A stretch of 16,187 bases of DNA from Bacillota bacterium (GTDB taxonomy: Bacteria; Bacillota; Clostridia; Peptostreptococcales; Anaerovoracaceae), in the NCBI GenBank assembly GCA_030527065.1, contig JAUNBO010000019.1:1558-17744 (forward strand), given 5' to 3'. The translations under genes were made by a program, and so were the position numbers. Of the stretch, positions 7,531-13,151 are shown one piece after another. The stretch's first letter is position 1. Each line of letters opens with the position of its first letter. The notes beneath the pieces are model-generated. The model saw only the letters and a list, made by a program, of their open reading frames with translations, ran no database searches and was not told the origin of the DNA.

Positions 7531-8271
7531 TTGGAAACGATTCTTTTTATCGGACTCATAGCTCTTGTTTTCTTTTATACGGTGAAGAAAAAAGGCAATC
7601 CCAGAACGGACCCGAAGAAAGCCCATTATGATGAAATGGACCGGGTCCTGGCGGCGGAGGGCTTCACAGAGACGGGAGAGATCTACTACATCCCCCGTTT
7701 TAAGGACGAGGACGAGGACCTGGACCAGGTGAACACCTGGGATTACAGGAAGCACAGGTATTACCCGGACTGCATCCTGAAAATAGACAAGGAGCACGAC
7801 CGCTTTGCCTTCTGCGACGCCAAGAGCCAGATGATGTTCCACTTCGGCGCCGGGGAAGTCCTTTCCTGCCGGGTGCTGGAGGACGATCAGGTGCTCATGT
7901 CCCAGATGCTCAGCCGGAAGGCCATGGAGCGGGCCATGAAGGAACGGCACGGTGCGCCCTCGGGGAAGGTGAAGAGCCTGCAGATAGAAGTGGTGGTGGA
8001 CCGGGAAAAGGGGCCTGTCCATGTGTTCTCCATCTTGTCCAGGCCCATGGAACGTACGGAGCTGGAGTATAAAAACGCCGTGCGCTTTGTCTGGCAGATG
8101 TTCTGGCTGATGTTTGCCGCCGCTCCCGCAGAGCTGCCGGAGGATACGGCGGCGCCGGGGATCCCGGTTCAGGCCGGGAAGGAAGAGGAGCCTGCCGAAG
8201 AAAGAGAAGCCTCTTATGCTCCCGCAGGGCAGGTGCGCCGGGGACCCGCAGGGGTCCGGGCCAGACGCTGA
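7531..8271 (+). CDS. Unrecognised membrane-anchored protein, between inverted repeats
   Basis: A 246-residue protein that I do not recognise. It begins with one hydrophobic helix (residues 3-16, TILFIGLIALVFFY) followed by a basic KKKG stop-transfer, so the rest is probably cytoplasmic and tethered by the N-terminus. The body (about 35-195) is a mixed alpha/beta domain with charged surfaces, for example KVKSLQIEVVVDREKGPVHV near 148-167. A second weakly hydrophobic aromatic stretch (FVWQMFWLMFAAAP) follows at about 186-199. The tail is rich in Pro, Ala, Glu and Arg. Start is TTG 7531, supported by AGAGGAGGG at 7515-7523 and the promoter at 7469-7497. It has its own terminator and is flanked by inverted repeats. 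No enzyme motif, cysteine pair or nucleotide-binding motif is visible. Confidence 0.72.
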   Translation: METILFIGLIALVFFYTVKKKGNPRTDPKKAHYDEMDRVLAAEGFTETGEIYYIPRFKDEDEDLDQVNTWDYRKHRYYPDCILKIDKEHDRFAFCDAKSQMMFHFGAGEVLSCRVLEDDQVLMSQMLSRKAMERAMKERHGAPSGKVKSLQIEVVVDREKGPVHVFSILSRPMERTELEYKNAVRFVWQMFWLMFAAAPAELPEDTAAPGIPVQAGKEEEPAEEREASYAPAGQVRRGPAGVRARR

Positions 8272-8296
8272 ACCCAGCCATCGACCTGATCCAATG

Positions 8297-8344
8297 AAAA
8301 AGGGAAGACGGCGTTGAAACGTCAACGTTTGTCCTTCCCTTTTC
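8297..8344. terminator. Long hairpin terminator, possibly bidirectional
   Basis: The left arm AAAAGGGAAG with GCGTTGA pairs with the right arm TCAACGTT with CCTTCCCTTTT, around a short loop. One small bulge and a few mismatches interrupt a stem of about 20 base pairs. The A-run on the left and T-run on the right allow termination in either direction. It ends the 7531 gene, whose stop codon is 25 bases upstream, and separates it from codY. Confidence 0.85.
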
Positions 8345-8367
8345 TGTTGCTGCGGGAATTGCAAAAA

Positions 8368-8439
8368 GGTTACTGTTTAAGGGGGCGCCAGGGGGGCGGT
8401 TTGCCGGACCTCCGCAGGACCAGCTGAGAATTTAAGGCA
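8368..8439 (+). repeat. GC-rich dispersed repeat, copy B
   Basis: The core 8368-8414 reads GGTTACTGTTTAA, GGGGGCGCCAGGGGGGC, GGTTTGCCGGACCTCCG and is the inverted match of copy A. The tail through 8439 contains CAGCTGAGAATTTAAGGC, which is similar to CAGAGAATTTTACGGC in copy C. The B and C versions therefore extend further than A, to about 70 bases. It lies between the terminator of the 7531 gene and the codY promoter. Confidence 0.85.
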
Positions 8440-8461
8440 GGACGAACAAAATTGCAAGCAA

Positions 8462-8476
8462 AGTTTTTAGAAATAT
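8462..8476. promoter_or_regulatory. Candidate CodY box upstream of the codY promoter
   Basis: AGTTTTTAGAAATAT matches the published CodY consensus AATTTTCWGAAAATT at 11 of 15 positions by my count. It lies about 35 bases upstream of the codY -10 hexamer, a reasonable place for autorepression. In an AT-rich leader such a match can arise by chance. Confidence 0.35.
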
Positions 8477-8509
8477 CAAAATAATCTCTTCCCTTTTATT
8501 GAGAAATAG

Positions 8510-8515
8510 TATAAT
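8510..8515 (+). promoter_or_regulatory. Likely -10 element of the codY promoter
   Basis: A perfect TATAAT lies within AGTATAATATAAC, in a strongly AT-rich stretch that contrasts with the surrounding GC-rich DNA. The -35 element is poor (nothing close to TTGACA 16-18 bases upstream), so the promoter may depend on the -10 and AT-rich upstream DNA. The transcript would have a leader of about 120 bases before ATG 8644, with only a weak AGCC/GGCT hairpin visible in it. Confidence 0.5.
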
Positions 8516-8520
8516 ATAAC

Positions 8521-8535
8521 ATTGTTGAAAAAATT
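8521..8535. promoter_or_regulatory. Candidate CodY box just downstream of the -10 element
   Basis: ATTGTTGAAAAAATT matches the CodY consensus AATTTTCWGAAAATT at 11 of 15 positions. Its position over the predicted transcription start of codY would suit direct repression by CodY. Chance match in AT-rich DNA is possible. Confidence 0.33.
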
Positions 8536-8643
8536 AAAAAAACGGAGCCGCCGAAAAGGCTGTATCTGATCATTCGCCATAGAGGCTTCATGATAGAAAC
8601 AGGACATTTTGAGAAAGACGACAAGAAAGGGAGAGAAGACAGA

Positions 8644-9426
8644 ATGACAGAAAACATATTACTGGAAAAGGTAAGGAAGTTGAACTGGGTGCTTCAGGAA
8701 AGCACCTCCGGGGTTTTTTCCTTCAACGACCTTTGCAGCATCCTCAGCGAGCTGATGGACGCCAACGTGTACATCGCAAACAAACGGGGAAAGGTGATCG
8801 GCGTCCATTATAAAATACAATCGGACAGCGCCACCATCACCGACCCGGAGACCGGAGTGGAGAAATTCCCCAACGAATATAACGATGGACTGCTGCGGGT
8901 AGAGGAAACTCAGGCGAACCTGCAGGGAGAAGAGGCCCTGAAGATATTCAAATACGATTATGACACTTACGATAAGCTCCACACCATCATTCCCATCATG
9001 GGGGGGAGCCAGCGCATGGGGACTCTCATCGCCTGCCGGTACAGCCCGCCCTTCGGGGACGAGGACCTGATCCTGGGGGAATACGGGGCCACGGTGGTGG
9101 GCCTGGAAATCCAGCGGAGAAAGGCCATAGAGAAGGCGGAAGAGGACAGGCTGCGTTCCGTGGTGCAGATGGCCATAGGGACCTTATCTTATTCGGAAAT
9201 AGAAGCGGTGCGCAAGATCTTTGAAGAGCTCAAGAGCCCGGAGGGGCTTCTGGTGGCCAGCCGCATCGCAGACCGCTCCGGCATCACCCGTTCCGTCATC
9301 GTCAACGCCCTGCGGAAGCTGGAGAGCGCCGGCGTGATAGAATCCCGTTCTCTGGGGATGAAGGGCACTCATATAAAGATATTGAACGATAAGTTCTATG
9401 AGGAGCTGGAAAAGCTGGGAAGCTGA
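8644..9426 (+). CDS. codY: Global transcriptional regulator CodY
   Basis: A 260-residue DNA-binding repressor, close to the 259 residues of Bacillus subtilis CodY. The N-terminal GAF domain (about 1-155) starts LLEKVRKLNWVLQ and contains VYIANKRGKVIG, TIIPIMGG and EYGATVVGLEI. The C-terminal winged helix-turn-helix (about 185-258) contains LSYSEIEAV, EGLLVASRIADRSGITRS and GVIESRSLGMKGTHIKILN, almost unchanged from the family. In the family, branched-chain amino acids (and GTP in many species) increase DNA binding, so nutrient-rich cells repress amino acid uptake, biosynthesis and stationary-phase genes. ATG 8644 is chosen because it gives the standard length and start; the earlier in-frame ATG 8590 adds 18 residues not typical of CodY. 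In B. subtilis codY follows codV-clpQ-clpY; that context is absent here. Confidence 0.96.
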   Translation: MTENILLEKVRKLNWVLQESTSGVFSFNDLCSILSELMDANVYIANKRGKVIGVHYKIQSDSATITDPETGVEKFPNEYNDGLLRVEETQANLQGEEALKIFKYDYDTYDKLHTIIPIMGGSQRMGTLIACRYSPPFGDEDLILGEYGATVVGLEIQRRKAIEKAEEDRLRSVVQMAIGTLSYSEIEAVRKIFEELKSPEGLLVASRIADRSGITRSVIVNALRKLESAGVIESRSLGMKGTHIKILNDKFYEELEKLGS

Positions 9427-9429
9427 GAA

Positions 9430-9442
9430 CTGCCGCCGGCAG
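9430..9442. other. Small intercistronic hairpin between codY and trxB
   Basis: CTGCCGCCGGCAG folds with a five-base stem and three-base loop in the 67-base gap after codY. No T-run follows, so it is unlikely to stop transcription; codY and trxB are probably on one message. Confidence 0.3.
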
Positions 9443-9493
9443 AGGACCATCCGTTCAGGCGTATGCTCCGCCCGGGATGCAGGGAGGAAGAGC

Positions 9494-10435
9494 ATGGATA
9501 AGATATACGATGTGATCATTTTGGGGGCGGGCCCCGCAGGCCTGGCCGCAGGGCTCTATGCCGGGCGGAGCCGCCTGTCCGCCCTCATCATAGAAAAGGA
9601 AGGGGACGGCGGGCAGATCGCCGCCACGGATCAGATAGAGAATTATCCCGGCGCCATGCCGGAAGGGGAATCCGGGAGCGCACTGGCGGCCCGGATGTCC
9701 GCCCAAGCGGAGCGCTTCGGAGCGGAGCGGATCTCCGATACCATTGTGAAAGCGGAATTGGAGGGGCCGGTAAAGAAGCTGACAGGGACTGCCGGAGAGT
9801 ATCTGGGGAAAACGGTGATCATCGCCGCCGGGGCCGTTCCCCGGCCCCTGGGATGTCCCGGGGAGCAGGAGCTGACAGGCAGGGGCGTATCCTACTGCGC
9901 CACCTGTGACGGCGCCTTTTTCCAGGGCCTGCCGGTATATGTGGCCGGCGGGGGAGACGCGGCGGTGGAGGAGGCAATCTATCTCACCCGCTTTGCCCGG
10001 AAGGTGACGGTGATCCACCGGCGGGACAGGCTCCGGGCGGCAAAGGCCATTCAGGAAAAGGCCTTCGCCGATCCAAAGATAGAATTTCTCTGGGACAGCA
10101 CGGTGGAGGCCCTGGAAGGGGACGGGGTCCTGGAGCGGATGCGGCTGAAGAACGTAAAAACGGGGGAAGAGACCTGCATAGAGGCGGACCCGTCGGAGGG
10201 CCTTTTCGGATTGTTCGTTTTTATAGGGCTTTTGCCGGCCACAGAGTTGTTCGGGGGGAGCCTGGAGCTGGAAAACGGCTACATCAGGACCGATGAGAGG
10301 ATGCGCACTGGCATTCCCGGCGTCTTTGCCGCCGGGGATATAAGGGTGAAAAGCCTGCGCCAGGTGGTCACCGCCGTGGCCGACGGCGCCATAGCCGCCG
10401 TGGAAGCGGGCCGCTTCCTGGAAGAGCGAGAGTAA
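9494..10435 (+). CDS. trxB: Thioredoxin reductase (NADPH)
   Basis: A 313-residue low-molecular-weight flavoprotein that uses NADPH to reduce thioredoxin. It has the FAD-binding motif GAGPAG (residues 11-16), the redox-active pair C135-A-T-C138 in YCATCDGAFF, a second nucleotide motif GGGDAAVEEA, the HRRDRLRA segment that recognises the NADPH phosphate, and the C-terminal FAD motif GVFAAGDIR. Length and motif order are normal for TrxB. The ATG at 9494 is preceded by AGGGAGGAAG (9481-9490). An upstream in-frame extension to 9398 overlaps codY and has no family similarity, so it is rejected. It follows codY by 67 bases and ends in a strong terminator. No thioredoxin gene is next to it. An alternative partner, such as a ferredoxin-like protein, is possible but CATC favours thioredoxin reductase. 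Confidence 0.93.
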   Translation: MDKIYDVIILGAGPAGLAAGLYAGRSRLSALIIEKEGDGGQIAATDQIENYPGAMPEGESGSALAARMSAQAERFGAERISDTIVKAELEGPVKKLTGTAGEYLGKTVIIAAGAVPRPLGCPGEQELTGRGVSYCATCDGAFFQGLPVYVAGGGDAAVEEAIYLTRFARKVTVIHRRDRLRAAKAIQEKAFADPKIEFLWDSTVEALEGDGVLERMRLKNVKTGEETCIEADPSEGLFGLFVFIGLLPATELFGGSLELENGYIRTDERMRTGIPGVFAAGDIRVKSLRQVVTAVADGAIAAVEAGRFLEERE

Positions 10436-10463
10436 GGCGGCCCGGGACCGAAGCGAGGAAAGC

Positions 10464-10503
10464 AAGAGCGGAAAAGGGATTTTTCGCTCTTAAAAATTTT
10501 TTT
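10464..10503 (+). terminator. Intrinsic terminator after trxB
   Basis: AAGAGCGGAAAA pairs with TTTTTCGCTCTT (one G-T wobble) around the loop GGGA, giving a 12-base-pair stem at 10464-10491. It is followed by AAAAATTTTTTT to 10503. This separates the codY-trxB unit from the molybdenum hydroxylase operon. Confidence 0.88.
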
Positions 10504-10573
10504 GAGACATTTGAAATAAAGTGAAAGAAACCCGAAAGAAAGTTTATTTTCATTTAAGTGGGTATCCAGTACG
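10504..10573 (+). other. AT-rich upstream region of the oxidoreductase operon
   Basis: This 70-base stretch is purine- and AT-rich (GTGAAAGAAACCCGAAAG, then TTTATTTTCATTTAAG) and must hold the promoter of the three-gene operon, because a strong terminator lies just upstream. I find no hexamer pair with good spacing to each other. Candidates such as TTGAGA at 10502 lack a matching -10. An activator-dependent or alternative-sigma promoter is possible. Confidence 0.35.
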
Positions 10574-12877
10574 ATGGAGAAAATGAGCCTGCCGCCGCAT
10601 GAGAGCAAGATGAAAGAATTAAAGACGATTTTAATAGAAGAGAAGGAGCGGATCATAGAGATATGCCGGGAATTTGAACCTCCTTTTTGCACTGCGGCCT
10701 GTCCCTTCCGGCTGGATGTGAACAGGTTCACAGAAAAACTGTGCCTGGAAAATTTTACGGCGGCCTATCGGATCTATCAGGAGGCTACGGGCTTCCCGGC
10801 CATTGCCGCTTCTCTTTGCAAAGGGCCCTGCAGGGAAGTCTGCATGAGGAAGGAGCTGGGCGGCTCCATCCGCATGGACCTGCTGGAGCGGGCGGCCATA
10901 GCAAATGCCGGGAACAGGGAGCCCAGGATCTACAATCTCCCCGAAAAGAACAGCCGGGTGGCCATCGTAGGCGGCGGCGTCAGCGGCCTGGCCTGCGGAA
11001 TGAGGCTGGCCGAAAAGAAATACAAGGTAACGGTTTTTGAAGCCCGGGACCGGATCGGCGGACAGATATTCAACCACATGCCGGAACAGGAGTTCCTGGA
11101 CGAGGTCCGGCTGCAGATGCGGGGGCGGAGCTGGGAGCTGCGGCTCAATGAAAGGATCGCAGGGCTTTCTCAGCTGGCGGGCTTTGATGCGGTATACGTC
11201 GCCACCGGAAACGGGGGAGATACCTTTGGGCTCTCCCCGGAGGAACTGACCAACTGCTTTTGCAGCCGCCGCCCCGGCGTTTTTATGGGAGGGAGCCTCC
11301 TGACGGAGGAGCCTGCCGAAGCCATGGCCCACGGCCTCCGGGCCGCCCTGTACATTGAAAGCTATATAAAGACGGGCAATATGCAGTTCAGCGATGAAAG
11401 GGCGGACAGCAGGATCCCGCGGGAGACCTTTGCGGGACGCCCCCCCTTGCCGGAAACGGCGGCGGGGCCGGGAGGCTACACCCCCGGGGAGGCGAAGAGA
11501 GAAGCGGAGCGCTGCTTCCGCTGCCGCTGCGAGGCCTGTTCCCAAAGCTGCCATATGATGCGGTATTTCCGGAAAAAGCCGGGCCGCATCAGCGACGACG
11601 CCAGCGCTACCGCAGGGGACGACGGGATCCGGGGCGAAATCAAGGTGGCCACCAGGCTCATCGCCTCCTGCAACCAATGCGGCCTTTGTAAAGAGCAATG
11701 CTGCGAGAGCATAGATATGGAGGCCTTCTTATTGAAGGCGAGGACTGCGCTGCACAACAAGCAGTCATTGCCCTGGAAGTACAACGACTTTTTCCTCCGG
11801 GACATGGCGGACGCCGACGGCCCCGGCCTGGCGCAGCTCCTTCCGGAAAAGCGCCCCGTCCGACAGCTGTTCCTGCCCGGCTGCCAGCTGGGGAGCAGCG
11901 CCCCGGAATATGTGCTTTCCGCTTACGCCTGGCTGCGGGAAGCCGAGCCGGCCACGGCCCTGAGCACCCACTGCTGCGGCGCGCCGGCCCTCTGGGCGGG
12001 AGACGGGGAGCTTCATCAGGAGGTCCTGAAGGAGCTGAAGGACTGGTGGCAGGAATTGGGCAGGCCCCGGCTCGTCTTCGCCTGCGGGACCTGTAAAAAG
12101 ATGATAGACCGCTACGTCCCGGAAATGGAAGGGACTTTCCTTTATGAACTCCTGGCCCGGCAGGGAGCGGGGCTGAAGATGGACATGGGCCGGGAACCTT
12201 ATTCCGTATTCGACCCCTGCAGCTGCCGCCATGTGACGGAGGTGCAGGCGGCAGTCAGGACGCTGGCGGAAAGAGGCTGCACGCTGACGCCCCTTTCAAA
12301 GGACGGCGGCGACGGCGGCTGCTGCGGTTACGGCGGCCATACGGCGGTGGCCAATCCGGAGTGCACAAAGGGACTCACAAGGGAGCAGGCCGGGCGGAGC
12401 GGCAGCAGCTATATCACCTATTGCAGCAATTGCCGGGACCTGTTTGCCGCCGAGGGGAAAAAAGCGCTCCATATTTTAGATGCGGTCTTTGACCTGAACG
12501 GCCCTCACCGGCGGCCCCCGGACATCTCGGAGCGCAGAAGGAACCGGACGGAGCTGAAGAGGCGGCTCCTGGAAGAATACGGGGGAGAAGGGCTTCACGC
12601 CGTGGAGAAGAAAGAGGAAATGCTCCTGGAGATCAGCCCGGAGCTCAGGAAAAAGCTCAATGACGAATGGATCCTGGAGGACTGCGTGGCGGAGGTTGTC
12701 CGCCGCTGCGAGGAGACCGGGAGCAATCTTTACGATGAGGAAAACGACGTATTCATCGGCCATCTGCAGATAGGCTTCGTCACTTATTGGGCTTATTACA
12801 GAAAAACGGAAGGCGGATTCACCCTGGTCAACGCCTACTGCCACCGGGTGAAGATAGAAACGGAAGGTGAACTGTGA
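10574..12877 (+). CDS. Flavin/iron-sulfur oxidoreductase fused to two HdrB-like CCG domains
   Basis: A 767-residue multi-domain redox protein. Residues 30-112: cysteine-rich DPYX-type domain as in glutamate synthase small subunits (CTAACP, CKGPCREVC). Residues 127-268: FAD domain with VAIVGGGVSGLA, GGQIF and a late VFMGGS, but the NAD(P)H-binding domain normally inserted here is missing. Residues 314-377: iron-sulfur cysteines, including C366, C369, C372 and C376. Then two CCG domains as in heterodisulfide reductase HdrB: C437-x29-CC-x35-C504xxC507 and C549-x33-CC-x32-C617xxC620, expected to hold noncubane [4Fe-4S] clusters. Residues 685-767 form an unrecognised domain. I recall the related family name pyridine nucleotide-disulfide oxidoreductase/dicluster-binding protein. 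It probably carries electrons for the aldehyde oxidoreductase downstream. The start is uncertain: ATG 10574, 10583 or 10610, none with a strong ribosome binding site. Confidence 0.82.
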   Translation: MEKMSLPPHESKMKELKTILIEEKERIIEICREFEPPFCTAACPFRLDVNRFTEKLCLENFTAAYRIYQEATGFPAIAASLCKGPCREVCMRKELGGSIRMDLLERAAIANAGNREPRIYNLPEKNSRVAIVGGGVSGLACGMRLAEKKYKVTVFEARDRIGGQIFNHMPEQEFLDEVRLQMRGRSWELRLNERIAGLSQLAGFDAVYVATGNGGDTFGLSPEELTNCFCSRRPGVFMGGSLLTEEPAEAMAHGLRAALYIESYIKTGNMQFSDERADSRIPRETFAGRPPLPETAAGPGGYTPGEAKREAERCFRCRCEACSQSCHMMRYFRKKPGRISDDASATAGDDGIRGEIKVATRLIASCNQCGLCKEQCCESIDMEAFLLKARTALHNKQSLPWKYNDFFLRDMADADGPGLAQLLPEKRPVRQLFLPGCQLGSSAPEYVLSAYAWLREAEPATALSTHCCGAPALWAGDGELHQEVLKELKDWWQELGRPRLVFACGTCKKMIDRYVPEMEGTFLYELLARQGAGLKMDMGREPYSVFDPCSCRHVTEVQAAVRTLAERGCTLTPLSKDGGDGGCCGYGGHTAVANPECTKGLTREQAGRSGSSYITYCSNCRDLFAAEGKKALHILDAVFDLNGPHRRPPDISERRRNRTELKRRLLEEYGGEGLHAVEKKEEMLLEISPELRKKLNDEWILEDCVAEVVRRCEETGSNLYDEENDVFIGHLQIGFVTYWAYYRKTEGGFTLVNAYCHRVKIETEGEL

Positions 12878-13071
12878 TGGAAGGACCCCGGGGGCTTTTA
12901 TGCCGCAAGTGCAACCGGCAGCTTGTGGAAAAAAAGACGGAGTTCAGCTACCTGGGAAATAAATTCAGCGCCCCCATGCTCCAATGCCCCCAATGCGGAC
13001 AGGTGTTCATCCCCGAAAGCGTGGTGAAGGGCAGGATGGCAGAAGTGGAAGCGGCTCTGGAAAGCAAATAG
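12877..13071 (+). CDS. Small double-CxxC protein (DVU_1557-like redox or zinc protein)
   Basis: A 64-residue protein with two CxxC pairs, LCRKCNRQ near the start and QCPQCGQVF near residue 40. They are separated by a short beta-rich stretch (KKTEFSYLGNKFSAPML) and followed by a helix (KGRMAEVEAALE). The pattern fits a rubredoxin-like or zinc-ribbon fold. A small protein of this kind accompanies aldehyde oxidoreductases of the Desulfovibrio DVU_1559 type; the family name DVU_1557 is from memory. ATG 12877 overlaps the stop of the preceding gene in TGATG, a translational coupling arrangement, with GGAAGG at 12862-12867. The in-frame GTG 12874 is a less likely start. Role unknown: electron transfer or cofactor/maturation help are both possible. 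Confidence 0.78.
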   Translation: MEGPRGLLCRKCNRQLVEKKTEFSYLGNKFSAPMLQCPQCGQVFIPESVVKGRMAEVEAALESK

Positions 13072-13075
13072 GCTC

Positions 13076-13096
13076 TTCCCTCCGGCAGGAGGGGAA
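13076..13096. other. Hairpin between the small CxxC gene and the aldehyde oxidoreductase gene
   Basis: TTCCCTCC and GGAGGGGAA pair around GGCA, with one bulged G. No T-run follows. It lies 5 bases after the stop codon of the small gene and about 55 bases before the start of the large one. It could stabilise or process the message so that the two genes are expressed at different levels. Confidence 0.4.
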
Positions 13097-13151
13097 CCGG
13101 ATCCTGTTGCAAATAGAAACACTGCAAGGCAAAGTATGAAGGAGGTAAGCT

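Noticed and set aside
7388..8439. The inverted-repeat unit as an insertion sequence
   Set aside because: No transposase motif is present in the enclosed protein and no target-site duplication is evident by eye, so only a repeat-flanked unit is claimed.
8590..8643. Upstream in-frame ATG extension of CodY
   Set aside because: It adds 18 charged residues not seen in the family; ATG 8644 gives the standard length with GGGAG at suitable distance.
8516..8643. Riboswitch in the codY leader
   Set aside because: The leader has only one small hairpin and no terminator or anti-terminator pair or known aptamer pattern that I can see.
9398..9493. Upstream in-frame extension of TrxB overlapping codY
   Set aside because: The family starts directly before the FAD motif, and ATG 9494 has a strong ribosome binding site.
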